Notes: generated from the sequence alone by a model not told the origin. 53,451 nt of DNA from an uncultured bacterium (GCA_938005705.1 CALLML010000090.1:1-53451); one strand, 5' to 3'. Shown: positions 34,467 through 44,508, numbered from the stretch's first letter. A program made the numbers and translations.

Positions 34467-35800
34467 TGCGAATTTTTCTGCCGATTGAAATCAAGGTGCG
34501 GGAGTTCGATGCGAAACTGCTTTTCGCATTGTTCGCGGCGGAGCGTGGCTGGGAATGCGTCCTCGGCGGACAGATGGAGCTGATCGAGCGCATGCCGCGT
34601 TTCGATCCCGGTCTCTACATCGACAAAAGCACCGCGATATCAAAACGCGAATGGTTCAAACGTTGCCGGGCGCTCGGCCACCATCTCGCGGCCTGGGACG
34701 AGGAAGGGCTGATTTATCTCAATGACGAGATCTATCATGCCACGCGCATGGATCCGGAGGCCTTCGGTCTGACGGACCTCTTTTTCGCCTGGGGCGATCA
34801 TCAGACGCGGACGGCGCTTTCCGCGTATGGCGATGCGGCCGACCGCATCCGACCGGTAGGCAATCCCCGCATGGATTTGTTGCGCCCGGAGTTCCGCGGT
34901 TTCTGCGACGACCGCGTGGACGCCCTGCGCCGCGCCCACGGGCGCATGCTGCTCATCAACGCGAACTTTGCCCTCGCGAATTATGCGCGGGGCCAGGAGG
35001 CGGCGGAACGGGTGTTTGATCCCTATCCGCTGGGACGGCGACGCGATCTGGTCGCCGGCTGGCGCAATTTTCAGGAAGCGGGTCTCCGGGGCTTCATGGA
35101 GGCCGCCGAGACGCTGCATGAGCATTTTCCCGATCACACCATCGTCATCCGTCCGTCGCCTTCGGAATCAGCGGACCCATGGCGTCAACGATTCGAGGGG
35201 CGCGCGCGTTTCGTTGTCTCCAAGATCGGCAACGTCGTGGAGTGGATTCGCGCCGCCGACGCCGTAGTGCATTGGAACTGTACGACGGCGGTGGAGGCGT
35301 ATCTGCTCGGCATCCCGGCGGTGGCGTATCGGTGCGCGACGTCCGAGGTTTATGAAACGCCGCTGGCGATCGCCTGCAGCCGCGAGGCCTTTACGCCGGA
35401 CGACTTGTGCGAGCACGTGCACCGCGCAGTCGAGCGCAACGCCGAAGCGGAAGCCCTCGTGCGCGCCCGCGCAGAACCCCTGCTGCGGCAACACCTGGCC
35501 TCATTCGAAGGGCCGACCTCTTGTGAACGTATCCTCGACGCCATCGCCGCTCACGACTGGCCGCCGCGACGCCGTCTTCCCCCCGATGTGCCGTGGATCA
35601 AACGCGCCTGGCGCGCCTGGCTGCGCCTGGTGCGACGGCCGGATCCGGCGGACGTGCGGTATTATCGCGAGAAGTTTCCCGGTCTGACCGTGGAGGAGGC
35701 GCGCGCGGCGACGGCCGCCTTTGCCCGCGTCACAGGGCGTTTCGGCCGCGTCCGCATTGCACCGGTGGTGCGCAACGTGATCCAGGTGCGCCCGTCATGA
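34466..35800 (+). CDS. Surface carbohydrate biosynthesis protein (GT-B-like)
   Basis: A 444-residue protein. The N-terminus MRIFLPIEIKVREFDAKLLF and later HEHFPDHTIVIRPSPSE are characteristic of the surface-carbohydrate-biosynthesis family, related to CDP-glycerol glycerophosphotransferases and polysialyltransferases. A GT-B active-site pattern is seen in ADAVVHWNCTTAVEAYLLG. It may transfer the activated acid sugar. The ATG at 34466 overlaps the previous stop by one base, and the stop overlaps the ABC gene by four. Confidence 0.8.
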   Translation: MRIFLPIEIKVREFDAKLLFALFAAERGWECVLGGQMELIERMPRFDPGLYIDKSTAISKREWFKRCRALGHHLAAWDEEGLIYLNDEIYHATRMDPEAFGLTDLFFAWGDHQTRTALSAYGDAADRIRPVGNPRMDLLRPEFRGFCDDRVDALRRAHGRMLLINANFALANYARGQEAAERVFDPYPLGRRRDLVAGWRNFQEAGLRGFMEAAETLHEHFPDHTIVIRPSPSESADPWRQRFEGRARFVVSKIGNVVEWIRAADAVVHWNCTTAVEAYLLGIPAVAYRCATSEVYETPLAIACSREAFTPDDLCEHVHRAVERNAEAEALVRARAEPLLRQHLASFEGPTSCERILDAIAAHDWPPRRRLPPDVPWIKRAWRAWLRLVRRPDPADVRYYREKFPGLTVEEARAATAAFARVTGRFGRVRIAPVVRNVIQVRPS

Positions 35801-37566
35801 ACGACCACGCGACCCGACCTCCTGCGTCCGCTCCGATTTCCTGTCGGGACCGCGGTTCAGCGGGCGTGTTCGCCGTCTTTGCATGCCGTTATCCGGGGCG
35901 CACCGCGTTGACGCTCCTGTGCCTGCTGTTTTCGGGTGTGGCGGAAGGCCTCAGCATCACGCTATTCATGCCGCTGCTGCAACGCCTGATGGGTGGAGCG
36001 GAGACGGCGGCTATGCCGCTGGGCGGATGGTGGGAGCGCGGACTGGCCGCGGCGGGGCTTTCACCGACGCTGCCGATATTGCTCGTCGTCATCGTGGTCG
36101 GCCTCGCGTTGAAAGGCGCGCTGTTCTGGGCGGCGATGAATGAGGTCGGCTATACCGTGTCGCGCGTGGCGACGGATTTGCGGCTGGACCTGCTGCGCGC
36201 CATGTTGAAGGCGCGGTGGGCCTATTTCACGCATCAGCCGGCGGGTCAATTCGCCAACGCCGTGGCCTCCGAGGCGCTGAAAGCCTCCAGCGCCTATCTG
36301 AGTGCGGCGCAAGGCGCGGCAGCGGCGCTTCAACTGGCCGTGTACATTGCGTTGGCGTTGATGATTTCGTGGCCGGTAGCGGTGGCGGGACTTCTCACGG
36401 GGCTCTTATTCGTCGGACTGGTGCATCGGCTCGTCGCTGTCAGCCGCCGCGCCGGCAAGCGCCAGGTGGCGCTGTTGAAATCCGTGACCGGCCGCTTAGT
36501 GGATTTGCTACACGGCCTCAAGCCGATCCGCGCGATGGGGCGGGAAGCAGCCCTGGCTCGCTATCTCGCCGCCGATGCCGAGGCGCTCAATCGGGCGCAA
36601 CGCAGCGAGGTGCGCGCCTCCGCGGCGGTCGTCGCGGCGCAGGAACCGGTGCTCGCCACCGTCATGGCCGCCGGTCTCTACGCCGTGATCCGGTGGAACT
36701 TGCTGCCGCTGTCGGCGCTGCTCGTCCTCGCGTTCCTTTTCTCCCGGCTGTTCAACCAGGTCAACCAGCTCGTCCAGCACTATCAGCGTTTCGTCTCTTA
36801 TGAGAATGCCTGGATCTCCATCCGCGACCGCCTCGCCGAGGCGGAAGCGCGCCGCGAACCGGAGACCGGACGCCCGCCGCCCGCCACGCTTCGTCGCGGC
36901 ATCACGTTCCGCGGCGTCACGTTCGGCTATGGCGAGTCGCCGGTGGTGCGGGACGTTACCTTTGAGATTCCTGCGCGCCGTTGGACGGCGATCATCGGCG
37001 CTTCCGGCGCCGGAAAGACCACACTGCTCGATTTGCTGGCGGGATTGTGCGCCCCGCAAAGCGGAGAGATTCTGCTGGACGATCAACCGTTGGCAGGGAC
37101 CGATTTGCCCGCGTGGCGACGTCGCATCGGCTACGTGCCACAAGAGATGCTGCTGCTGCACGACAGTGTGCGCATCAACGTGACGCTGGGCGAGCCGGAT
37201 CTGACCGACGCCGATGTGGAACGCGCGCTGCGCGAAACTGGCGCATGGGAATTCGTCGCTTCCCTGCCGCAGGGAATGGATACGCCGGTGGGTGAGCGGG
37301 GCGCGCGGCTGTCGGGCGGACAGCGGCAGCGCATCGCACTCGCGCGCGCCCTCGTTCGCCGACCGGAGCTGTTGATCCTCGACGAGGCCACCGCCTCGTT
37401 GGACCCGGCCACGGAGACGGCGATCTGCGACACGCTCAGAACACTCGCGCGCTCGACGACGATCGTCGCCGTCTCGCATCAGCCGGCGGTCGCCCGCGCT
37501 GCCGACCGCGTCTATGAGGTGCGCGACGGCCGCGTGATCGCGGTCCGCGTGGAGCCAACGTCGTGA
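35797..37566 (+). CDS. ABC-type exporter, fused membrane and ATPase domains
   Basis: A 589-residue half-transporter of the MsbA/PglK type. About six membrane helices lie in residues 25-330, and the ATPase follows from about 345. Walker A is GASGAGKTT (about residue 401), Q-loop GYVPQEM, signature LSGGQRQR (about 504), Walker B LLILDEATASLD, switch His in SHQ. It probably flips a lipid-linked oligosaccharide across the inner membrane. GTGA overlap with the next gene. Confidence 0.92.
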   Translation: MNDHATRPPASAPISCRDRGSAGVFAVFACRYPGRTALTLLCLLFSGVAEGLSITLFMPLLQRLMGGAETAAMPLGGWWERGLAAAGLSPTLPILLVVIVVGLALKGALFWAAMNEVGYTVSRVATDLRLDLLRAMLKARWAYFTHQPAGQFANAVASEALKASSAYLSAAQGAAAALQLAVYIALALMISWPVAVAGLLTGLLFVGLVHRLVAVSRRAGKRQVALLKSVTGRLVDLLHGLKPIRAMGREAALARYLAADAEALNRAQRSEVRASAAVVAAQEPVLATVMAAGLYAVIRWNLLPLSALLVLAFLFSRLFNQVNQLVQHYQRFVSYENAWISIRDRLAEAEARREPETGRPPPATLRRGITFRGVTFGYGESPVVRDVTFEIPARRWTAIIGASGAGKTTLLDLLAGLCAPQSGEILLDDQPLAGTDLPAWRRRIGYVPQEMLLLHDSVRINVTLGEPDLTDADVERALRETGAWEFVASLPQGMDTPVGERGARLSGGQRQRIALARALVRRPELLILDEATASLDPATETAICDTLRTLARSTTIVAVSHQPAVARAADRVYEVRDGRVIAVRVEPTS

Positions 37567-38372
37567 GTTTTCTCGTCGAATGGATGGGATTGCCCGGCGC
37601 CGGCAAGAGCACTCTCGCGCCGGAGTGTCTTCGCGCGTTGCGGGGCGGCCCCATCCGGTGGCACAATGAAGAGGCGGCGATGATTCGCTGTCTGCGCCGC
37701 CGAGACCTCGGCCGCGTATTGAACCTCTTGAAAGGGTTGGCCCCACCGCGGGTCTGGCGCGCCGCCGCAGAGCGATGGTCAAGTGCGGAAGCTCTGCATC
37801 AGTGGGCGTCGGGGTATCCGCGTTTCTTTCACCAATTGTTCGGGCGCCTGGGGCAAATCGAACCGGCCGATCCGAATCGCGCGAGTGTCCTGTTCGCGTT
37901 CTTCCAGCGTACGATCCGGCGCGCATTGTGGGAGCGGCACGCCGCAGCGGATGAAGGTATGGTGATCGAGGAAGGTTTGTGTTATAGCGCCTTTGCGCTT
38001 CTCGAGGGATGGATCGGCGACGAATCGGTTTCCGATGCGGTGCGGGATTATGCGGCGGTCTGTCCACCGCCTACGGCGCTGATATGGACCGACGCCCCGA
38101 CCGCCGATTGCGCTGCGCGATTGGCGCGGCGTCCGGCCCTCCCGGTGTTCTGGTCGGGACTGGAGGCCGGCGCGCTCCGCCGCCGGTTGGAAAGCGGACG
38201 CCGGATTCTCACGGCGACCGCCGACGCCTTCGCCGCGCGCGGCGTGCCGGTGTACCGCGTTACGACCGGCGACCGTGAATGGGAGGATTCTATTCGCCTG
38301 GTGCGCGCGGCCGCGGCGGATATTCAGCGGAAAACGTCGGAAACGGTTGCGGCGCGCGCTGGTCTTTTCTGA
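37563..38372 (+). CDS. P-loop kinase-like protein
   Basis: A 269-residue protein starting at a GTG that overlaps the ABC stop. The Walker A motif GLPGAGKST is at residues 9-17. No obvious sulfotransferase or adenylate-kinase signature follows; an acidic segment (VIEEGLCYSAF) may be the Walker B region, and a substrate-lid-like Arg-rich part lies near residues 190-215. It may phosphorylate a sugar or polyprenol (inference). I do not recognise a precise family. Confidence 0.6.
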   Translation: MSFLVEWMGLPGAGKSTLAPECLRALRGGPIRWHNEEAAMIRCLRRRDLGRVLNLLKGLAPPRVWRAAAERWSSAEALHQWASGYPRFFHQLFGRLGQIEPADPNRASVLFAFFQRTIRRALWERHAAADEGMVIEEGLCYSAFALLEGWIGDESVSDAVRDYAAVCPPPTALIWTDAPTADCAARLARRPALPVFWSGLEAGALRRRLESGRRILTATADAFAARGVPVYRVTTGDREWEDSIRLVRAAAADIQRKTSETVAARAGLF

Positions 38373-38383
38373 GGAGTTTTCCC

Positions 38384-40300
38384 ATGTGCGGCATCGCCGG
38401 TTGGATTAGTCCGCGCCCGTTTGGCGACGCGGCGCGCCTGTGCGCGATGCGCGACGCGCTCGTCCATCGCGGACCGGATGATGCGGGTGACTTTCTATGG
38501 AACGCTGAAGGGCGTTCGGCCGGCCCCGGCGAATCGGGCATCGTCGGCCTAGCGCATCGGCGGCTCAGCATCCTGGACCTTTCCTCCGCCGGCCGTCAAC
38601 CGATGTCCAATGAAACGGGCGACGTATGGATTGTCTTCAATGGCGAATTCTACAACTTCGGCGATTTCCGCCCCGCGCTTGCCGAGCGCCACCGTTTCGT
38701 CTCACGAACCGACACGGAGGTGCTGCTCCATCTCTATGAAGAGCGCGGAATTGAAGGGATGCTGCGCGGGGTCAACGGCATGTTTGCCTTCGCCTTGTGG
38801 GATGTCCGCGCGCGAACGCTGTTTCTCGCGCGCGATCGTCTCGGCAAGAAGCCGCTCTATTACAGCCTGCGCTCGGATGGCACGCTGCTCTTCGCCTCGG
38901 AAATCAAGGCCCTGCGCGCCGGCGGCGTAGAGACCTCACTTCGCGAACCCGACCGCGCCGCGCTCGCGCAATTCTGGACCTACGGCTACGACACTGGTGA
39001 GCAGACTATTTTCCCCGAAATCCGGCGACTCCTGCCCGGCCATTACGCCATCTGGCGCGACGGGCATCTCGAGACGCGCGAATATTGGGATTGCCCCTTC
39101 GGCCTGGAGGTCCGCGCCCGCCCGGTGCCGGAGCTTGCGGAAGAGCTGGAGGCGTTGCTGTGCGACGCCATCCGCCTGCGCCTCATCGCCGATGTGCCGG
39201 TGGGATTGTTTCTTTCCGGCGGGGTGGACTCCGCCGTCATCGCCGCGCTGACGCGCAAGGCGGTCAAGGCCGAGGTGGAATCCTACACGATCGGATTTGC
39301 CGAGGCCTCACACGACGAATCGCCCCATGCGGCAGCGGTGGCCCGCCATCTGGGTCTCCCCAACCGTGTCCTGCGCGTCACGGAAGACCTGTTGCCCCAC
39401 GCGGCGGCCATCGCGCGCCATTATGACACGCCGTTCGGCGATTCCTCCGCGATTCCTACCTGGTTTGTGTCGCGCCTCGCGCGCGAGCATGTGACGGTCG
39501 CGCTGACCGGCGACGCCGGCGACGAACTCTTCGCGGGATACCGCATCTACGCCAAAGCCCTGCAATTATGGGGCAATCGCGCGCAGCGCCGCCTCTTCGA
39601 CGAACCTAGGGGGCCGATCCGGCGGCTGATGGATGAGGCGTTCCGCCGATTCTACCGACGGCGCGCGCTGACCGTGATCGAGTGGCAGATGAATCCCCGC
39701 GGATTGCGCCGTGTGCTGGCGCCGGCGATTACGCGCGAGCTCGCAGAGACGCATCCCTTCCAGGCGCGGGAAAGATGGTATCCGCGCGTAGATACCGCCG
39801 ATCTACTGAGCCGCCTGCAATACGTCAATCTGAAGACCTATCTGCCCGACGATATCCTGGAGAAGGTGGATCGCGCCTCCATGGCCTGGGCGCTCGAATG
39901 CCGATCGCCGTTCCTCGATTATCGCGTTGTCGAATTCGCCGCGCGGCTGCCGTACGAGGCGAAAGTCGACGAACAAGGCCGGCAGAAACGGATTTTGCGA
40001 TGTCTGCTTTCCAAATACGTGCCTGCCTCGCTCTGGGACCGGCCCAAACAGGGCTTTTCGATCCCCTGGAGTCAATGGTGCCGGGGTCCGTTCGGCGACG
40101 CGCTGCGGGAAAAATGGCGCGGGCTGAAACATCACGGCCATCGGCCGGAGGCGGCGGACTGGTTGTTCCCGCGCGGTCGCGAAGGCAACCCGTTTCACCA
40201 GTGGCGCGCCTTCGTCGCGCTCCTCTTTTTCGAGGAAAACGGTAACGCGCTGTCTCTCGCGCCTGCCGTCGGCGCCGCGCACCACGCACGGCTTCCCTGA
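38384..40300 (+). CDS. asnB: AsnB-type glutamine-dependent amidotransferase (second copy)
   Basis: A 638-residue protein. Glutaminase Cys2 is in MCGIAGW, followed by LSILDLSSAGRQPMSNETGD and FNGEFYNF. The synthetase domain has LFLSGGVDSAVIAAL and TGDAGDELFAGYRIY, close to the canonical AsnB. GAGGAG stands ten bases before the ATG. As with the first copy, a glycan-carboxylate amidation role is likelier than free asparagine synthesis given the neighbours, although canonical AsnB activity cannot be ruled out. The stop overlaps the next start by one base. Confidence 0.9.
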   Translation: MCGIAGWISPRPFGDAARLCAMRDALVHRGPDDAGDFLWNAEGRSAGPGESGIVGLAHRRLSILDLSSAGRQPMSNETGDVWIVFNGEFYNFGDFRPALAERHRFVSRTDTEVLLHLYEERGIEGMLRGVNGMFAFALWDVRARTLFLARDRLGKKPLYYSLRSDGTLLFASEIKALRAGGVETSLREPDRAALAQFWTYGYDTGEQTIFPEIRRLLPGHYAIWRDGHLETREYWDCPFGLEVRARPVPELAEELEALLCDAIRLRLIADVPVGLFLSGGVDSAVIAALTRKAVKAEVESYTIGFAEASHDESPHAAAVARHLGLPNRVLRVTEDLLPHAAAIARHYDTPFGDSSAIPTWFVSRLAREHVTVALTGDAGDELFAGYRIYAKALQLWGNRAQRRLFDEPRGPIRRLMDEAFRRFYRRRALTVIEWQMNPRGLRRVLAPAITRELAETHPFQARERWYPRVDTADLLSRLQYVNLKTYLPDDILEKVDRASMAWALECRSPFLDYRVVEFAARLPYEAKVDEQGRQKRILRCLLSKYVPASLWDRPKQGFSIPWSQWCRGPFGDALREKWRGLKHHGHRPEAADWLFPRGREGNPFHQWRAFVALLFFEENGNALSLAPAVGAAHHARLP

Positions 40301-41526
40301 TGCGCGTCCTCATGCTCATTTATCACTACCGTCCCGAACGCGAGGGCGGCGCCGAGCGGCAATGCCGACTCCTGTCGCGCGCGTTGACGCGTGCGGGCGA
40401 CGAGGTCACCGTGCTCACCGCCGCCTCACGCGCCGCCACGCCGCTCGAAGAATGGGACGATGGAGTGCGCATCGTGCGCATCCCGTTGCCGGAACGTCGT
40501 CTCGCCGCGCGCCGCGCGCCGACTTCCGCTGGCCTTGCCGACCCACCGAACCACGGCCCCCCCCCCCGCGCGCGCCGTACGCTGTCGGTCTTCGGCATCG
40601 CCGCCGCGCGGCTGCTCCAAATGCTCAATATCCGCGCCTACGCGCGTGGAGTGCGCGCGTTCGTGCGGTCCGACGGGCGCTGGGACATCCTCCACGCCCA
40701 TACGACGGTCTGGATCGCCGGGCTCGCCGCGGAAATCGGGCGCCGCCATAACCTGCCGGTCGTATGCAAAGAGAGCACATATCCGGTTTTGCCAGACGAT
40801 TCGGCCCGGCTCCCCTTTTGTCGCCACTGGCAGCGCCTGCGCCTGGACAATCATTTCATCGCGCCGCATGAGGAAGCAGCGGCGGACCTGCGCCGGCGGG
40901 GCATTCCCGACGCTCGCATCGCCGTGATCCCCAACGGTGTGGAACTGCCGGACCTGCGCGAGCGGCGGGAGGAAGAAGGGCATGTGCTGTTTGTCGGCCA
41001 TTTCACGCAGGGATATGCAGACAAGGGTGGGGATACGCTGATCGCCGCCTGGGCGCAGGTCGCTCGCGCGCAGCCCGACGCGCGGTTGACCCTGGCGGGC
41101 GCAGGCGATCCGTCGCCCGCCTTCCGACAGGCTGCGGCGCTGGGATGCGAGGCCTCCATCATGTGCGCCGGTCACGTCGCCGAGATGGCGACGCTGTATC
41201 GGCGCGCCGCCGTGCTGGCGCATCCCTCGCGGCGGGAGGGTATGTCGAACGCCGTGCTCGAAGCGCAGAGCTGGGGAATTCCGGTCGTCGCCGGCGACAT
41301 CCCCGGCAACCGCGCCGTCGTGCTCGACGGCGAAACGGGCGTGCTGACGCCCGTCGGAAACAGCGAGGCCCTCGCCGCAGCGTTGCTGCGGCTGCTCGAC
41401 GACGCGCCGCAGCGCGCGCGCATGGGCGCCGCGGCGCGCGCGCGCATAGCGGAATCGTTTTCAATGGAGTCCGTCGCCCGCCGGACACGGGCATGGTATG
41501 AGCGGATCGGGAGGAGCGATAAATGA
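40300..41526 (+). CDS. GT4-family glycosyltransferase with an internal C11 tract
   Basis: A 408-residue GT-B enzyme. The N-terminus has RVLMLIYHYRPEREGGAERQ (acceptor side), and the C-half has the donor-site SRREGMSNAVLEAQSWGIPVV with the E-x7-E pattern. It is related to the GT4 gene at 42091. Between the halves there is a run of eleven C (40557-40567) coding Pro-Pro-Pro, in a linker that differs between the two paralogues. Contraction or expansion would frameshift the gene. The start overlaps the AsnB stop by one base. Confidence 0.9.
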   Translation: MRVLMLIYHYRPEREGGAERQCRLLSRALTRAGDEVTVLTAASRAATPLEEWDDGVRIVRIPLPERRLAARRAPTSAGLADPPNHGPPPRARRTLSVFGIAAARLLQMLNIRAYARGVRAFVRSDGRWDILHAHTTVWIAGLAAEIGRRHNLPVVCKESTYPVLPDDSARLPFCRHWQRLRLDNHFIAPHEEAAADLRRRGIPDARIAVIPNGVELPDLRERREEEGHVLFVGHFTQGYADKGGDTLIAAWAQVARAQPDARLTLAGAGDPSPAFRQAAALGCEASIMCAGHVAEMATLYRRAAVLAHPSRREGMSNAVLEAQSWGIPVVAGDIPGNRAVVLDGETGVLTPVGNSEALAAALLRLLDDAPQRARMGAAARARIAESFSMESVARRTRAWYERIGRSDK

Positions 41527-42041
41527 TCGCGTGGGCGAAGGAATGGATTCAACGCTTTCGTGAGCGCCACGACCGCGTCGCGCAAGCCCGACGGCTGGGC
41601 GTGCGCGTGGGCCGCGACTGCCTTATCTACGGCTGCGATTTCGGCAGCGAGCCCTGGCTGATCGCCATCGGCGATCACGTCCTGATCGCTTCCGGCGTGC
41701 AGTTCATTACCCACGATGGCGGCACGTGGGTCTTCCGGCATGAATGCGCGGACTGGGATGTATTCGGTCCAATTCGTGTCGGCAACAACGTGTTCATCGG
41801 GTTGCGCGCGATTCTGCTCCCCGGCGCCGAGATCGGCGACAGCTGCGTCATCGGCGCCGGCGCGGTGGTCGTGGGAAAGATCCCCCCCAACAGCGTCGTT
41901 GCCGGTGTGCCGGCCCGCGTCATACGGCCGTTGTCGGAATACCATGACGACTTGAAGGCGCGCGCGCTTCACACCTTCGGACTGCCGCCCGGCGAAAAAC
42001 GTCGCGCGATCGAGGCCGCGCATCCGGAATGGTTCCGCTGA
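41523..42041 (+). CDS. Hexapeptide-repeat acyltransferase (LbH fold)
   Basis: A 172-residue protein with left-handed beta-helix hexapeptide repeats, seen as IAIGDHVLIASGVQFITHD, IRVGNNVFIGLRAILLPGA and IGAGAVVVGKIPPNSVVAGV. The first His (ITHDGG) is the likely catalytic base. Such enzymes use acetyl-CoA to O- or N-acetylate sugars. A four-base overlap with the GT4 upstream shows operon membership. A run of seven C occurs at 41882-41888. Confidence 0.88.
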   Translation: MIAWAKEWIQRFRERHDRVAQARRLGVRVGRDCLIYGCDFGSEPWLIAIGDHVLIASGVQFITHDGGTWVFRHECADWDVFGPIRVGNNVFIGLRAILLPGAEIGDSCVIGAGAVVVGKIPPNSVVAGVPARVIRPLSEYHDDLKARALHTFGLPPGEKRRAIEAAHPEWFR

Positions 42042-42090
42042 TCCGTGGCGATGTCGCGCCCCGCGCAAAACGGCCTCGAAAGATAACGCC

Positions 42091-43296
42091 ATGCGCGTGG
42101 CCATGTTGGTCAACACCTATGTCCCCGCCCCCGAAGGCGGGGCGGAACGCCAGTGTCGCCGGCTGGCGCGCGCACTGATCGCGCGCGGATGCGATGTGCG
42201 CGTGTTTGCCGGCCGCGCCACGCGGGACGAACCGGACCGCATGACGGTCGAAGGCGCGGCCATCCATCGCTTCGGTCCACCGCTGCCGGTTCTCGCCGTT
42301 TCCTCTCGGGCGCGGCGGTGGCCGCCGGGCGGGCGCGGAGGTCATGTGTGGTCGTTCTGGCGGCATCTACCCGCCGTGTATGCGGCGCGGCGCGGATTCA
42401 TCCGGGAGCTGCTGGCCTGGTGCCGCGCATCGCCCGATGCCTTCGACGTGTTACACGTGCACGAAACCGGCTGGCTGGCGGGACTGGGCGTCGCGGCGGG
42501 ACAAATCCTCCGGCGCCCTGTCGTTTGCAAGGCGGCCACCCGGCCCGCATTGCCACGGATCGGCTACGACACTCCGCGGCGGCGGCGCTGGGACGCGTTT
42601 CGCCGCCAGGCCGACGCCTGGATCGCGCCCACGGAGACGGCGCGCGACGAACTTGCCGCTGCCGGTTTGGCGTTTGAACGCATTCACGTCATTCCCAACG
42701 GCATCGAGATTCCCGAGTCGCCCGCCGACCCGTGGAATTCTTCAAGTGTGCTCTATGTGGGCAACCTGACGCAGGGCGCGGCGTGGAAGGGATTCGACGT
42801 CCTTTTCGACGCCTGGGGCCTTGTCGCGGGCGCACGACCTGGCGCCCGTCTCACCGTCGTCGGCGCCGGCGATCCTGCTCTCTGGCGTCACCGCCTGAAC
42901 GCAGCCGGCGCGGAACAGACCGCGCATTTTACGGGCTATCTTCCCGATCCGTCCGACGCCTTTCGCGCGGCCGGCATTTTCATCCTGCCCTCGCGTGTCG
43001 AGGGCATGTCCAATGCGCTCCTGGAGGCTCAGAGTTTCGGCCTCGCCTGCGTGGCCTCTGACATTCCCGGAAATCGCGCCGTGGTGAGCGATGGCGTCAA
43101 CGGACGACTCGTCCCGCCGGACGATCCCGCCGCGCTGGCAGCCGTGTTGATCGAACTGCTGGACGATGCGGATCAGCGCACCCGACTCGGCGCGGCGGCA
43201 CGAAGAATAGCGGCGGAGCGATTTCGCATGGAGTGTGTGGCTGAAAAAGTCCTAGCGCTCTATCATCAGCTTCAGGCGCTTCGGCGCGAAGAATGA
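42091..43296 (+). CDS. GT4-family glycosyltransferase
   Basis: A 401-residue paralogue of the 40300 gene. Shared features include RVAMLVNTYVPAPEGGAERQ, PNGIEIPE and SRVEGMSNALLEAQSFGLACV. It lacks the poly-C tract; the corresponding linker here is Arg/Trp/Gly-rich. The pair probably arose by duplication and may act on consecutive linkages. Spacing to neighbours is about 50-60 bases on each side. Confidence 0.9.
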   Translation: MRVAMLVNTYVPAPEGGAERQCRRLARALIARGCDVRVFAGRATRDEPDRMTVEGAAIHRFGPPLPVLAVSSRARRWPPGGRGGHVWSFWRHLPAVYAARRGFIRELLAWCRASPDAFDVLHVHETGWLAGLGVAAGQILRRPVVCKAATRPALPRIGYDTPRRRRWDAFRRQADAWIAPTETARDELAAAGLAFERIHVIPNGIEIPESPADPWNSSSVLYVGNLTQGAAWKGFDVLFDAWGLVAGARPGARLTVVGAGDPALWRHRLNAAGAEQTAHFTGYLPDPSDAFRAAGIFILPSRVEGMSNALLEAQSFGLACVASDIPGNRAVVSDGVNGRLVPPDDPAALAAVLIELLDDADQRTRLGAAARRIAAERFRMECVAEKVLALYHQLQALRREE

Positions 43297-43356
43297 GCGG
43301 ACAGCACAAGTTTCGCCTCGCCGGCGTTGTCTCCAGGGCAAACCCGTAGCCCGCCC

Positions 43357-44508
43357 ATGCGTGTGATGTTTTTCCAGTGGGAATTTCCGCCCGACGGCGC
43401 GGGCATCGGGCGCTACGCAGCTCGTATGGCGGAAGCGCTGGCATCGCTTGGACATGAGGCGCTCGTTTATGCCGCGCGCGCCCCAGGTTGCCCGGAGGAA
43501 TCCGAACCGGTCCCGCGCGTGCGGGTGCGGCGCGCCTATGACCGATCCGCCGTCGGATCGGAAGGGTTGGCACGCGAGGCCCTTGATTATGCAAAGTCCA
43601 ACCGGGTGGATGTGATCGAATGTCCGGACCATCTCGGCATTGCCGCGCCGCTGCTGGCCCTACCGGATCGTCCGCCTATCGTTGTCAAATCGCACTACAA
43701 TGACCTCGCACCGGCGATGCGCTATGCCCAGGCGCATTACCGCCGCCAGCGCTTGCTGATTGACCTCGCCTGCCTCCGCCAGCGCGCGCGGCTGCGGCGT
43801 GAACGCGAATCACTCGAGGGAGCCGATGCCGTCATCTTTCCGTGTCGGCGCATGGAGACGGAATTGCTCCGCGCCGGCATTCGTCTGCCGCCACGCCGCG
43901 CCGTCTGCCCGAATCCGATTTCCGTCTTCGAGCCGCCGGAGGAGCTGTCCGAGGTCACCGACCGGCCGACCGTGCTGTTTCTCGGCCGCCTGGATTTCGG
44001 CAAAGGCATCGGCCATCTGCCGGCCCTCTGGGCGCGCGTGCGCGCCCGCGTCCCGAACGCGACCCTCGAAATCGGGGGTCCCGACAGCCGCGCGCGTTTC
44101 ATCGGTTCCATGGAACAATGGCTGCGCCGCCGCCTCCGCGAGGCTGACGGCGCGCAATTTCTCGGTCCGCTGGATGCGACCGCCGTGGAGGCCGCCTACG
44201 GCCGCGCCTGGACGGTCATTGTGCCCTCGATGTGGGACACGTTCCCCAACGTCATCCTCGAAGCCATGGCGCGAGGCAAGGCGATCGTCGCAAGTCCTCA
44301 CGGCGGCGCGCCCGAAATGCTGGAAGGCGCCTCAGCGGTTATCGCCGATCCCGCTTCGGCGCGGTTCGGCGAAGCGGTGGCCACGTTTCTTCTCGATTCC
44401 GCCCGCCGCCGTGTCGCCGGCGAGAGCGCACGGGAACGGGCGCGTAACGTATTCGCCCCTTCCGTCGTCGCTGGACACTATATCCAATGTTTGGAGTCGT
44501 GGTGGTGA
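43357..44508 (+). CDS. GT4-like glycosyltransferase
   Basis: A 383-residue GT-B protein. It begins RVMFFQWEFPPDGAGIGRYA and the donor half contains LFLGRLDFGKGIGHLP and PSMWDTFPNVILEAMARGK. More divergent from the two GT4 genes before it. I chose the ATG at 43357; a TTG ten codons earlier is possible but has no better ribosome site. It is followed by a coupled glycosyltransferase that overlaps the stop. Confidence 0.88.
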   Translation: MRVMFFQWEFPPDGAGIGRYAARMAEALASLGHEALVYAARAPGCPEESEPVPRVRVRRAYDRSAVGSEGLAREALDYAKSNRVDVIECPDHLGIAAPLLALPDRPPIVVKSHYNDLAPAMRYAQAHYRRQRLLIDLACLRQRARLRRERESLEGADAVIFPCRRMETELLRAGIRLPPRRAVCPNPISVFEPPEELSEVTDRPTVLFLGRLDFGKGIGHLPALWARVRARVPNATLEIGGPDSRARFIGSMEQWLRRRLREADGAQFLGPLDATAVEAAYGRAWTVIVPSMWDTFPNVILEAMARGKAIVASPHGGAPEMLEGASAVIADPASARFGEAVATFLLDSARRRVAGESARERARNVFAPSVVAGHYIQCLESWW

